A stretch of DNA of 21,274 nt from Phycisphaerae bacterium (GTDB lineage: Bacteria > Planctomycetota > Phycisphaerae > UBA1845 > PWPN01). Location of the stretch: the NCBI GenBank assembly GCA_003557125.1, contig PWPN01000088.1:1-21274 (forward strand). The letters run 5' to 3'. Numbering within the stretch: position 1 is the stretch's first letter; each line of letters begins with the position of its first letter. The position numbers were made by a program, and so were the translations under genes. The notes below the pieces were generated by a model, which searched no databases, was not told where the DNA came from, and worked only from the letters and a program-made list of their open reading frames with translations. Positions 1 through 8,448 of this stretch are shown piece by piece.

Positions 1-245
1 AGCCGGGCCGAAAAGTTCGCCGTCTGCATGGGTTCGACGATAGCCAGGTAGCCGCGTGTGACATGAAGCGACCCGAGTCGAGCGGTCGACACGCGCACCG
101 GCGTGGGTGCGAGGCCGTAACGCGGTGCGTCGGCAAGCTCTGACTGCTTGTTCTGAACGAGGCGCACCGCACCGACCGTCAAAGCTGCCAGACAGAGTGC
201 TGCAATGCTGACCTTCGCTGCTTTCGTGAGGCTGCGTCGCATCAT
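1..245 (-). CDS. RND efflux membrane-fusion protein (adaptor), N-terminal part, cut by window edge
   Basis: The minus strand from 245 reads without a stop to the window edge (81 codons). It begins MMRRSLTKAAKVSIAALCLA: a basic start followed by one hydrophobic anchor or signal segment (about residues 10-26). Residues of the type PTPVRVSTARLGSLHVTRGYLAIVEP follow, which is the usual opening of a HlyD/AcrA-type periplasmic adaptor before its barrel-sandwich domain. A strong AGGAGG (plus-strand 250-255) precedes tandem ATGs. The second ATG (at 242) is spaced better, so the start may be 242. The gene starts 16 nt after the tetR stop on the same strand, so the two form an operon, probably with an RND permease further left. 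The family call rests on a short N-terminus and is therefore moderate. Confidence 0.72.
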   Translation of the reverse strand, partial: MMRRSLTKAAKVSIAALCLAALTVGAVRLVQNKQSELADAPRYGLAPTPVRVSTARLGSLHVTRGYLAIVEPMQTANFSAR

Positions 246-261
246 CGTACCTCCTGTGACC

Positions 262-876
262 TCATGATGCGTTCGCCTTGTCGGGGCGGATCGCCCTCAG
301 GAACAGGGGCCAGGAACGGCTCACGTGAGCTTCGACGTCGAATCGACCTTTACTCATCTGCTCCAGAATCGCCGGCGACTGGATAAGGCCCAGAAACAGA
401 ACGCTCACGGTGTCAGCATCGATTGTCGGGTCGGCCAGACCGGCCTTCTGAGCATTGCTTACAAGATCCGCCACGCGGGCCAAGTAGGCCCGAATGCCCG
501 CGTACACACGCCGCCGCCGGTCGGGGCGATGCAGGTAGAAGTCCTGGGAAAGCAGGATCTGCGGAATGCCGCTATGTTGGCGGATCATGCGTGCGTGACG
601 GATGAGCAGCCTTTCCAGATGCTCAACAGGCGAGCCTGGCTCGGCGCAGACCGCATCGACATTTTCCAGCAGACGGCCCAGAATCATCTCCATGGCCGCA
701 TCAAGCACCTCGTCCTTACTGGTAAAGTGCCGGTAAAGGGCCGAGGGTACCACACCCACCCGCCGCGCGACGGCCGCCACACTGACTTTCGCCACCCCCT
801 TGGCGGCGATCAGCGCCAGTGTCGCCTCGGCGATCTGTTCCTGCCGAACCTCTGTACCGAGTTTCTGGGTCGCCAT
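262..876 (-). CDS. TetR/AcrR-family transcriptional regulator
   Basis: This 204-residue protein has the size and layout of a TetR-family repressor. Its N-terminal helix-turn-helix lies at about residues 12-58, with the typical run KVSVAAVARRVGVVPSALYRHFTSKDEVL, followed by an all-helical ligand-binding and dimerisation part to residue 200. The start is ATG at 876, preceded by GGAGG (plus-strand 886-890) at 9 nt spacing. Its own promoter carries a perfect palindromic operator, so autorepression is likely. It leads an operon with the adjoining efflux adaptor on the same strand, and it is divergent from a second, complete efflux operon. Its likely job is to sense a toxic small molecule and derepress efflux. 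The ligand cannot be read from sequence. Confidence 0.93.
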   Translation of the reverse strand: MATQKLGTEVRQEQIAEATLALIAAKGVAKVSVAAVARRVGVVPSALYRHFTSKDEVLDAAMEMILGRLLENVDAVCAEPGSPVEHLERLLIRHARMIRQHSGIPQILLSQDFYLHRPDRRRRVYAGIRAYLARVADLVSNAQKAGLADPTIDADTVSVLFLGLIQSPAILEQMSKGRFDVEAHVSRSWPLFLRAIRPDKANAS

Positions 877-890
877 GGTTCAAAGCCTCC

Positions 891-910
891 ATGTGAATGA
901 TCATTCACAT
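891..910. promoter_or_regulatory. Palindromic TetR-type operator
   Basis: The sequence ATGTGAATGATCATTCACAT is a perfect 20-bp inverted repeat. TGAATG...CATTCA half-sites are typical of operators bound by AcrR-like TetR regulators. It lies between the -10 box and the ribosome-binding site of the tetR gene and overlaps the -10 by 2 nt, so a bound dimer would block transcription initiation. I saw no second copy near the divergent outer-membrane-factor promoter. Confidence 0.85.
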
Positions 911-937
911 TCTAGTCGCTGATATGCGGGGCGTCAA
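909..937 (-). promoter_or_regulatory. Sigma70-type promoter of the tetR-adaptor operon
   Basis: On the minus strand, TTGACG (plus 932-937) and TAGAAT (plus 909-914) are separated by exactly 17 bp, a near-consensus housekeeping promoter. The predicted start site falls inside the palindromic operator, which fits repression by the encoded TetR protein. Confidence 0.75.
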
Positions 938-990
938 ACCCGGCGTCGAATAAGGACTGAAGCGCATCCACTGTTCCACCGTCGTAGATG

Positions 991-1019
991 TTGTTTGTCC
1001 TGCTTTATGGGCCTACACT
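991..1019 (+). promoter_or_regulatory. Probable promoter of the outer-membrane factor-adaptor-permease operon
   Basis: TTGTTT (991-996) and TACACT (1014-1019) are 17 bp apart, about 40 nt before the GTG start at 1059. The match to consensus is partial. It lies about 80 bp from the TetR operator, so direct repression by steric block at that operator is not obvious. Confidence 0.45.
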
Positions 1020-1058
1020 TTACGTGCAATCCCTCTGAAATTCTGGAGGAAGAAGCAC

Positions 1059-2786
1059 GTGTCACCTGCCATAATCTTCGATCTTCGCAGGGATTACCGT
1101 TCACGGATTACGAGAGCTGGCTTATTTTTCTCTCTCATCGCCATCTTGCCTGCCGGGTGTATGGTCGGGCCGGATCATGTCACACCGAATGTTCAGGCTC
1201 CTGACAACTGGAGCAGTCCGCACGAAGCACCCGAACCGACCGTTACGACCCAGCCGGCCGAAGCTGAAATCTCGCTGAGTGCGTGGTGGGGGAACCTGGA
1301 CGATCCCGTGTTGTCCTCGCTGATCGAACGAGCGCTCGACGAGAACCTCGATCTGCAACTGGCCGATGCTCGGATTCGACGGGCGATCGCCCTGCGTGGA
1401 GCGAGCTTTGCCGAGCTGTTCCCAGCCATCGGACTCGATTCCAGCTACCTGCACCAACGAACGGCTCGCAACCGCGTAGCCCGACGCGACTCGAGCGGCC
1501 CGTCAGCTACCCTTTCAAAGTCGGCGTCCAATATCACCGGTCTCGGGCCGCCGGCTGCGAACCTCAGATTCGGGGAGACGTCCGCCACGATCTCCCCACC
1601 CAGGCCGGGCGATCCTGCCCCGAACATCAACGTCACACGGTCGCGGACATTCGGGGGCCCGGGTGACGGGTTCCGGCGGGACAGTAATCTCTACGAAACC
1701 ATGCTCGGGGCGACCTGGGAGATCGATGTCTGGGGCAATATCCGTCGAAGCATCGAGGCTGCCGACGCGGACGTCCTGAGCAGCATCGAAGACCGTCACA
1801 GCGTGCTCGTCGGCCTCGTCGCTGAGGTCGCACGCAATTACATCGTCTTGCGCGGTACCCAGCGGCAACTCGAGATCACGCGGGAGAACATCGACATCCA
1901 GCGCACTACCGTCCAGACCAGCCAGACCCGTTTCGCGGCAAACCTGGCCACCGGTACCGATGTCCTCCAGGCGATCACACAGCTCAAACGGACGGAATCG
2001 GAAGTGCCGCCCTTAGAGGCACTGATTCAGGATGCGGCCTTTCGACTCAGCGTGCTCCTGGGACAGCATCCGTCCGCGCTGCTGGAGGAACTCATCGAGC
2101 AGCGACCGATGCCGTCAACGCCGGACATGTTGGCCATCGGATTGCCGAGCGATCTGCTGCGCAGACGGCCCGACATCCGTGCCGCGGAGCAGCGCCTGGC
2201 TGCTGAGACCGCTTTGATCGGTGTCGAAATTGCCGAGCTTTTCCCGCGGTTTTCGCTGACGGCCTCGTTCGGGCTTCAGACAGCCGACGCGGACCGCTAT
2301 CTTCATCGCGACAGTCTGGCGTGGGGATTCGGACCGGCCGTACGGTGGCGTCTCCTGGAATTCGGGCGCATCGTATCGAGCATCCGGGCCCAGGAGGAAT
2401 CCCAACAAGAGGCCCTGATCATCTACCATCAGACCGTTCTCAATGCGCTTCAGGAAGTGGAATCCTATCTGGCCACCTACCTCGCGGAGCGCCGGCGCGT
2501 CAGCGCACTCGAGGAGGTGAATGAGGCGAATCGTCGGGCGTTTGACCTGGCCAAGGAAGAATACGCAGTCGGCATGCTGGGCTTCCTGTCGGTGCTCGAC
2601 ACGCAACGTTCCCTGTTCGCCAATCAGACGGAGTTGATCCAGAGCCGCCAGCAGTCCCTCATCAACCTCGTCAATCTGTACGAAGCATTGGGCGGGGGCT
2701 GGTATGCCGATCTCGACGCGAGGGACATGCCGCGCGATGAACCTTACGCGGGTGAAAGGATGGAACAGGAGGCTCCGCCCGGTTGA
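1059..2786 (+). CDS. RND efflux outer-membrane factor, NodT/OprM-type lipoprotein
   Basis: This is a 575-residue TolC-like channel subunit that would carry substrates through the outer membrane. It starts at GTG 1059, with GGAGGA at 1045-1050. The signal peptide ends ILPAGC, then Cys34 followed by MVGPDH, the familiar lipidated start of NodT-type factors, although the lipobox -3 residue is Pro rather than Leu. Two OEP repeats follow: the first from about residue 80 with LDENLDLQLADARIRRA, the second from about residue 360 with DLLRRRPDIRAAEQRLAAE, plus the typical GFGPAVRWRLLEFGRI. It is longer than the usual 470-500 residues because a Pro/Gly/Ser/Thr-rich stretch of about 60 residues sits in the first repeat (about 145-210). 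It is the first gene of an operon with the adaptor and permease. Confidence 0.95.
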   Translation: MSPAIIFDLRRDYRSRITRAGLFFSLIAILPAGCMVGPDHVTPNVQAPDNWSSPHEAPEPTVTTQPAEAEISLSAWWGNLDDPVLSSLIERALDENLDLQLADARIRRAIALRGASFAELFPAIGLDSSYLHQRTARNRVARRDSSGPSATLSKSASNITGLGPPAANLRFGETSATISPPRPGDPAPNINVTRSRTFGGPGDGFRRDSNLYETMLGATWEIDVWGNIRRSIEAADADVLSSIEDRHSVLVGLVAEVARNYIVLRGTQRQLEITRENIDIQRTTVQTSQTRFAANLATGTDVLQAITQLKRTESEVPPLEALIQDAAFRLSVLLGQHPSALLEELIEQRPMPSTPDMLAIGLPSDLLRRRPDIRAAEQRLAAETALIGVEIAELFPRFSLTASFGLQTADADRYLHRDSLAWGFGPAVRWRLLEFGRIVSSIRAQEESQQEALIIYHQTVLNALQEVESYLATYLAERRRVSALEEVNEANRRAFDLAKEEYAVGMLGFLSVLDTQRSLFANQTELIQSRQQSLINLVNLYEALGGGWYADLDARDMPRDEPYAGERMEQEAPPG

Positions 2787-2872
2787 GAGGGCACGGGCCT
2801 TCGCCTGAAAACGGATGTCACGGCCGCCGCCGATGGGTGGAAGCGCCCCAATTCCGCTCCTATCATACAATC

Positions 2873-4141
2873 ATGAGGCTGTTCGCGCGGATTCTATTCA
2901 AAGTGGTACTCCCATTTGCGGTGATCGGAGGTGCTGGGTGGGCGGTCTACATGCTCTACCTGACCAGCCCGTCGCCCGCCCGGCGAGACGTGGAATCGCT
3001 GGCTCCCGTGGTGAGCGTCGCGGATCTCCGGCCCGGCAGTGTGGAGATCGAGATTGAAGCGTTCGGAACGGTCGTCCCGGCGCAACAGGTCGAGCTCCGC
3101 GCCCAAGTCGTCGGGCGTATCGTGGAGCGCCATCCGGAGCTGGTTCCCGGAGGGGTTCTTCGGCAAGACAGCGAGGTGCTTCGGATCGATCCGACGGACT
3201 ATGTGTTGCGGGTCAGGCAGGAGGAAGTGGCGATCGAATCCGCCAGGGCACAGTTCGAGCTCGAACGCGGGCAACAGGTAGTCGCCGCTCGGGAGTGGAA
3301 CCTGCTCAAGGACGATATTGAGAACGCCCAGGAGATGGCCGACTTTGCTCTCCGCAGGCCTCAGCAGCGCATGGCCCAGGCCCAGTTGGAGGCTGCCAAG
3401 AACCGCCTCAATCTGGCGCAACTCGACCTTGACCGGACCACCTTGTCCGCGCCTCTCAACGCACTGGTCCTCGATGAGTTCGTGGACGTCGGTCAACTGG
3501 TGACCTCCCAGATGCGGGTTGCCAACCTGGTCGGTACCGACCGGTTCTGGGTGCGGGTTTCCGTGCCGTTGAATCGCCTCGGACGGATCCGATTCGCCAA
3601 CTCGGCAGGCGACGGAGGATCACGGGCGCGCGTCTACGTGGACACCGGGGGCATTCTGAGCCGGCCCCGGGAAGCACATGTCGTGCGGTTGCTCGGGAGT
3701 CTGTCGGAACGGGGGCGCATGGCGCGCCTGCTGTTGGCCATTGATGACCCGTTGAACCTCGGGCCCGACGCCGATCCCGATGCGGAGCCGATCCTCCTGG
3801 AGAGCTATGTGCGCGTGGTCATCGACGCCGGTGTTCTCGACGGCGTGTGCGAGATCCCCCGGGCCGCGCTGCGCGAGAACGATCGTGTCTGGGTACGCGA
3901 TGCCGACGGTCTGCTACAGATCCGCGACGTCGACATCCTTTGGCGGCGACGGGACACCGTCCTGATCAAGAACAATTTCTCACCCAACGAAAAGCTCATC
4001 ACCAGCAGGCTCGCGATGGTTCTTCCCGGAATGCCCGTTCGAACCGCGGCGCTGCCGGGAGCGGACATCGAAGCGCATGCCGAGAAGGCGGTTGAGGACG
4101 AGACGGCGACGGATCCCACCGAATCGCCGGGTGTATTGTGA
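2873..4141 (+). CDS. RND efflux periplasmic adaptor (membrane-fusion protein)
   Basis: With the ATG at 2873 the protein has 422 residues. A short basic start and one hydrophobic anchor (about residues 8-28) are followed by the first barrel-sandwich strand (VEIEIEAFGTVVPAQQVELRAQVVGRIV). A helical hairpin rich in Ala, Gln and Glu (about 120-200) comes next, then the second lipoyl half (LDRTTLSAPLNALVLDEFVDVGQLV), a beta-barrel and a membrane-proximal domain. It links the permease to the outer-membrane factor. The frame is open further upstream to a TTG at 2783 that overlaps the outer-membrane factor stop and has AGGAGG at 2767-2772. That start would add 30 non-hydrophobic residues before the anchor, so I prefer 2873, which however lacks a clear ribosome-binding site. 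The C-terminal tail is acidic. Confidence 0.93.
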   Translation: MRLFARILFKVVLPFAVIGGAGWAVYMLYLTSPSPARRDVESLAPVVSVADLRPGSVEIEIEAFGTVVPAQQVELRAQVVGRIVERHPELVPGGVLRQDSEVLRIDPTDYVLRVRQEEVAIESARAQFELERGQQVVAAREWNLLKDDIENAQEMADFALRRPQQRMAQAQLEAAKNRLNLAQLDLDRTTLSAPLNALVLDEFVDVGQLVTSQMRVANLVGTDRFWVRVSVPLNRLGRIRFANSAGDGGSRARVYVDTGGILSRPREAHVVRLLGSLSERGRMARLLLAIDDPLNLGPDADPDAEPILLESYVRVVIDAGVLDGVCEIPRAALRENDRVWVRDADGLLQIRDVDILWRRRDTVLIKNNFSPNEKLITSRLAMVLPGMPVRTAALPGADIEAHAEKAVEDETATDPTESPGVL

Positions 4142-4157
4142 GATCAACGGGGCGACG

Positions 4158-7100
4158 ATGGTGGATTACGATACAGGGGACGATGCGAAGCGCCTTGCCG
4201 GGCAGCGCGACGGGGTGCTGGGCTGGATGGCTCGCAACCACGTCGCAGCGAACATTCTGATGGCCGTCCTGCTCGGCGGGGGCATCTTTGCATCTTTTTT
4301 CATCCGCCAGGAAGTATTCCCGGTCTACGATCTCGATATCGTCAGTTTCCGGATGCCCTATCCGGGGGCCAGTCCAGAGGAAGTCGAACAGGGCATTATC
4401 CTCGCCGTGGAAGAGCACGTCCGCGGGCTCGACGTGGTCAAGCGCATGACAGCCACCGCGGAGGAGGGCGTCGCCTCTGTCTCCATCGAGCTCGTCGACG
4501 GGGCGGATCCCAACCGTGCCCTTCAGGACATCCGTAATGCCATCGACAGGATCCCCTTCTTCCCCGAGGAGGCGGAGAATTATCTTCTCGAGCTGGCGAT
4601 CCGGATGCGCTACGTTATCCGGCTCGTCGTAGCCGGCGACGTCGACGAGTTTACGCTTTACGAGTTTGTCCAGAGCGTACGTGAAGACCTGCTGGCCATG
4701 CCGGAGATCTCGCGGGTCGATTTCCGAGGCCGACGCGCTCCGGAGATCAGCATCGAGGTGCCCCAGGCGACGCTTCGCGCGATGGGCCTCACGCTCCGCG
4801 ACATCGCGTCCGTTATCCGGCAGTCGGCGCTGGACGTACCGGCCGGCGGGATACGAACCGAAGCCGGGGAGGTTTTGCTTCGGACCACCGAGCGACGTTT
4901 TTATGCCAGCGGCTTCAACGACATTCCCATCGTCAGCATGAACGACGGCACGAAGGTTCCCCTTGAAGCGATCGCGACCATCCGCGAAGGATTCGAGGAG
5001 GAAACCGAAAGCGAGCTTTACTTCAACGGGAAGCGCGCGCTCGGCCTGGCTGTCTTCCAGGTCGGGGATGAGCGCCCGCTGGATATCGTGCGAGCCGTCC
5101 GGGCCTACATTGATGAGCGCCAAGAAAGTCTCCCCGCAGGCATATCCATCACCGCGATACGCGATCACTCCGTCTCCTATCGAGATCGCATGACGCTCCT
5201 GCTGCGCAACGGAGCCATGGGGCTCGTGCTGGTACTTATCCTGCTCGGGCTGTTTCTCAATCCACGGCTCGCCTTCTGGGTCGCGCTGGGCATACCGATC
5301 TCCATCATCGGCTCCCTCCTGCTGCTCCCCCTGGCCAACGCAAGTATCAACATGGTTTCGTTGTTCGCTTTTATTGTGACGCTCGGCATTGTCGTGGACG
5401 ATGCGGTGATCGTGGGCGAAAACATCTTCCACAAGATCGAACAGGGGATGCCGCGCCTCGATGCCGCGATTGCCGGCACGAAAGAAATGACCGTGTCCGT
5501 CCTGTTCGCCGTCATCACGAACATCGTCGCCTTCGTCCCGCTGCTGTTCGTGCCTGGGATGACGGGTCAGTTCTTCGGCGCACTGCCGGCCGTCATTATC
5601 GCGGTATTCGTGATCTCGCTGGTCGAGTGCCTTTTCATCCTGCCGGCCCACCTCGGCCATGGTCGACGCCTTGCGGAGGACCGAGCTCACCGCGGGCCGC
5701 TCTGGCTGCTCCAGTTCACGCAGCGAGCATTCTCCTCGGGGTTCGACTGGGTGGCCCGCCGTCTCTATCAGCCGCTGCTCCGGCTGTCGCTTCATCACCG
5801 CTACCTGACCCTCTCGGTCTTCACTGCGGGCCTGGCCGTCATCTGGGCGTGGTACGACAGCGGGCGGCTGGATTTCAACTTTATGCCTCAGATCACCGAG
5901 GATCGCGTCGACTGCAACGTCCTGCTGCCGTACGGGGCGTCCTTTGATGAAACGATACGTATTTCCGCCTCCATCGAACAGGCGGGCATGAGGGCCGTCG
6001 AGCGCGTCGGAGGCCCCGGGCTCATGGTCGGCGTCGAGCGCTGGGTTGGCCGACACGGCCCCAATTCATCCGATGTCAACATCACGCTGATCCCCCAGTC
6101 GGAACGCGACATCACACCCGCGGAGTTTACCCACATCTGGCGCGAGGAGGTCGGTGACTTACCGGGAATCGAATCCCTTTTCTTCGAGTTCGTAGTCGGC
6201 CCCGGCACGCAGCGTCTGACAATCGAGCTGTCGCACCCTGATCCGGACATTCTCGAGAGGGCCGCGACCGACTTGGCCGCTCAGCTCGCCTTGTACGAAG
6301 GAGTCACCGAGATTGACGACGGCTTCACCGCGGGCAAGCCGCAGATCGATTTCACCATTCGGCCGGAAGGGCGTAGTGTCGGCCTGACACCGGATTTCAT
6401 CGGACGCCAGATCCGCGATGCTTTCTTTGGCGCCGAAGCCCTGCGTCAGCAGCGTGGCCGCGACGAGGTGCGGGTTATGGTGCGGCTCCCGCGCAATGAA
6501 CGACAATCGCTCCTCTACCTCGAAGAATTTATCGTTCAATCCCCGGACGGCACCGAACTGCCCCTTGCCCAGGCCGTCGACCTTCGTTCCGGACGCGCCT
6601 ACACAGAGATCAACCGGGTCGATGCGAGGCGCGTCCTCAATGTCTCCGGTGACGTGATCCCGGAACTGGCGAACGCTGACAGGATACGGATCGATCTGAC
6701 GGAGAACTTCCTGCCCGAACTTACAGCCCAGTATGCCGGTCTGAGTCACTCATTCGAGGGAAGACATCGTGAACAAGTCGATGCCTTGGGCAGCCTTTTC
6801 AATGGCCTCCTTGTTGCCATGCTTGTGATCTACTGCCTGCTGGCCGCCCTGTTCAGGAGTTATGCACAGGGGCTCCTGGTCATGACGAGCGTGCCCTTCG
6901 GTATCGGGGGCGGGCTGGTCGGTCATGTGGTCATGGGCTATGACCTCAGCGTGTTAAGCATCTTCGGCCTGATCGCCGTCAGCGGCGTGGTCGTGAATGG
7001 CGCGCTCGTCCTGACGCTGACCTTGAATAAAGCCGCTTCACTTGGCACGCCATTCCCCGAAGCCGTCGAGCAGGCTGCGTTCCGACGCTTCCGACCCATC

Positions 7101-7385
7101 CTTCTGACCTCCCTGACCACGTTCATCGGGCTGGTGCCCATCATTTTCGAGACCTCCGTGCAAGCGCGTTTTCTGGTCCCGATGGCCATCTCCCTGGGGT
7201 ACGGGATCCTCTTCTCCACAGCCGTCATCCTTATTTTCGTGCCGGCATTGCACCGAGTGGTGGATGATCTGCGTCGGCTGATCCAGCCCGACCCGGTGAC
7301 TCCGCCCAAGGCCAAGGCACCCGCTCCATTACCTTCTGCGGCATCGAAGCCGTCACGTGTGCACTCTGAGGTCGGCGTGGGATAA
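4158..7385 (+). CDS. RND efflux permease (AcrB/HAE-1-like superfamily)
   Basis: This 1,075-residue inner-membrane pump has the expected layout: TM1 (about 20-40), a large periplasmic loop, TM2-TM6, a second loop, and TM8-TM12. The porter-domain opening matches the family (FPVYDLDIVSFRMPYPGASPEEVEQGI). TM4 carries the proton-relay Asp pair D414-D415 in VVDDAVIVGEN. TM10 reads SGVVVNGALVL, so the position of AcrB Lys940 is Val946. The ATG at 4158 lies 16 nt after the adaptor stop, with a GGGGCG-like ribosome-binding site. An upstream in-frame start at 4077 inside the adaptor gene would only add an Arg-rich leader. It forms a pump with the two preceding genes. The substrate cannot be inferred; the Asp pair argues against a plain remnant. 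Confidence 0.94.
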   Translation: MVDYDTGDDAKRLAGQRDGVLGWMARNHVAANILMAVLLGGGIFASFFIRQEVFPVYDLDIVSFRMPYPGASPEEVEQGIILAVEEHVRGLDVVKRMTATAEEGVASVSIELVDGADPNRALQDIRNAIDRIPFFPEEAENYLLELAIRMRYVIRLVVAGDVDEFTLYEFVQSVREDLLAMPEISRVDFRGRRAPEISIEVPQATLRAMGLTLRDIASVIRQSALDVPAGGIRTEAGEVLLRTTERRFYASGFNDIPIVSMNDGTKVPLEAIATIREGFEEETESELYFNGKRALGLAVFQVGDERPLDIVRAVRAYIDERQESLPAGISITAIRDHSVSYRDRMTLLLRNGAMGLVLVLILLGLFLNPRLAFWVALGIPISIIGSLLLLPLANASINMVSLFAFIVTLGIVVDDAVIVGENIFHKIEQGMPRLDAAIAGTKEMTVSVLFAVITNIVAFVPLLFVPGMTGQFFGALPAVIIAVFVISLVECLFILPAHLGHGRRLAEDRAHRGPLWLLQFTQRAFSSGFDWVARRLYQPLLRLSLHHRYLTLSVFTAGLAVIWAWYDSGRLDFNFMPQITEDRVDCNVLLPYGASFDETIRISASIEQAGMRAVERVGGPGLMVGVERWVGRHGPNSSDVNITLIPQSERDITPAEFTHIWREEVGDLPGIESLFFEFVVGPGTQRLTIELSHPDPDILERAATDLAAQLALYEGVTEIDDGFTAGKPQIDFTIRPEGRSVGLTPDFIGRQIRDAFFGAEALRQQRGRDEVRVMVRLPRNERQSLLYLEEFIVQSPDGTELPLAQAVDLRSGRAYTEINRVDARRVLNVSGDVIPELANADRIRIDLTENFLPELTAQYAGLSHSFEGRHREQVDALGSLFNGLLVAMLVIYCLLAALFRSYAQGLLVMTSVPFGIGGGLVGHVVMGYDLSVLSIFGLIAVSGVVVNGALVLTLTLNKAASLGTPFPEAVEQAAFRRFRPILLTSLTTFIGLVPIIFETSVQARFLVPMAISLGYGILFSTAVILIFVPALHRVVDDLRRLIQPDPVTPPKAKAPAPLPSAASKPSRVHSEVGVG

Positions 7386-8049
7386 GCGCCGGGCGGATTC
7401 GACCAAGGCCATACCGGATCGACGGTACGTGTGATCGGCTGTGCGATCGTGCTCCACGCTCACCCGGAGCCGGTTTCGATTCCAGGAGCCCTTGCTCCAG
7501 TTCCCCGCCTTCCTCGAAACGCACTCTCTGTTTTCATGGCCGCAGGTTATCTCCAGCAGTCCGTCGCGTTAACCGCGTGTCGCCAAAGCCTTTCCGCGTC
7601 ATCCGCACAGGCGTTCCAGCCTGCGACCTTGGACTTACGCCACCCCGAACCGCCCCGTTCCGGCCCTGTTTCTCTCTCTTTCGACCGAAACTCTCTGATC
7701 TGTTTGGTCGACCCTCAATCCGTCCAAGGCTGCGTAACTCGTTGCGGCGTCGCTGCTTGCCGGACGGCCCCGCCCTGGCCGCGAATGAGTTCGAAACCAC
7801 ATACTTGCTCGTGCAAGTGGACCAGCGAAACACTTGCCCAAAGGGTGACCACACCACGCTTCATCTGAGTCAATGCTTCAATGGGGCCGTGCTCGGATGA
7901 GCACGGAAATTGCGGCGGTGAAGCTCGTGCGGCAATTCATCGGCATCGCTTCAGTCTTTCACATGCAATTCTGTATCACAGACTCTGCCTTGTAGTAAAT
8001 TTACTTTCCCATGCTTCCGTAAGCAAGAAACGTACTCGACGGACTTGCT
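7386..8049. other. Gene-poor stretch between the permease and the radical SAM fragment
   Basis: Overlapping open frames occur on both strands, but none has a convincing start site, hydrophobic pattern or recognisable family. They look like chance openings in GC-rich DNA. What I can see are hairpins: ACTTGC-TCGT-GCAAGT (7803-7818) and the longer one at 7875-7913, listed separately. I see no clear terminator after the pump operon. Confidence 0.5.
7875..7913. repeat. Single CRISPR-repeat-like hairpin, one copy only
   Basis: The segment starts GCTTCAATGGGG, holds a perfect 8-bp stem CCGTGCTC-GGAT-GAGCACGG (7887-7906) and ends AAATTGC. The layout (TTCAATGG lead, central palindrome, GAAA-type tail, about 37-39 nt) resembles repeat units of some CRISPR arrays. 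No second copy and no spacer ladder is present, so it is not called as an array. It may be a leftover repeat, a regulatory hairpin or chance. Confidence 0.3.
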
Positions 8050-8448
8050 ATGAATCAGGGATCAGACGAAGACCATTATGCCAGCAACGGCCGCGATTCG
8101 ATAGGTGATCGGATGGCACGACTCGAAGAAAGGGACTGCACCTATTTCACCACGGTGCGCGGCATGTGCCGCCAGTGTCGTAGCGTGGTGCCCGCCCGGG
8201 TGTTCTTCCGGGACGGACAGGTGTGGCAGCAGAGCCTGTGCCCAGGATGCGAAAACGAGCCGGTCCTGATCGCGGCCGACAAGGACTGGTACCTTGAGAA
8301 CGTCCTGCGCCTCCTGTCCGACCATGCGCCCCTGCGCGGTGCCCAACCCGGCGCGCGGGGCTGCCCACACGACTGCGTCCCGTGTGTCTGGCACGCATCG
8401 CTCTGTCAGCTCCCCGTGATCACGCCGCCACCACGGCGTCGTCGTTGA
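8050..8448 (+). pseudogene. Truncated radical SAM protein, N-terminal third (tetraether-synthase/MoaA-like)
   Basis: The 132-residue frame begins with a Cys-rich knuckle (MCRQC...SLCPGC, about residues 37-73) and the pattern RDGQVWQQSLCPGCEN...ADKDWYLENV. It then gives GCPHDCVPCVWHASLCQLPVIT (from residue 102), which matches the section just before the radical SAM CxxxCxxC motif in archaeal Tes-like and related bacterial proteins. The expected continuation, a CNLxCPxC-like motif, never appears in any frame. Instead the frame ends in a basic tail PPPRRRR and stops. It therefore lacks the iron-sulfur site and most of the enzyme and should be inactive. The ribosome-binding site is weak. The family call is from pattern memory and is moderately sure; the truncation is clear if the family is right. 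Confidence 0.6.

Noticed and set aside
2783..2872. TTG start for the efflux adaptor overlapping the previous stop
   Set aside because: It has a good ribosome-binding site but would place 30 polar residues before the membrane anchor. Kept as an alternative only.
3999..6056. 685-residue open frame antisense to the RND permease and adaptor
   Set aside because: It is rich in His, Arg, Asp and Gln with no domain, no ribosome-binding site, and lies opposite an unmistakable permease gene. GC-rich codon use opens the antisense frame.
7431..7900. Overlapping plus-strand frames of 145 and 107 residues and minus-strand frames in the same place
   Set aside because: No motif, hydrophobic pattern or start site supports any of them, and they compete with one another.
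7803..7960. A CRISPR array around the hairpin at 7875
   Set aside because: I looked for copies at about 73-nt steps on both sides. GCTTCA recurs at 7948 and 7858 but the rest of the unit does not, so there is no array.
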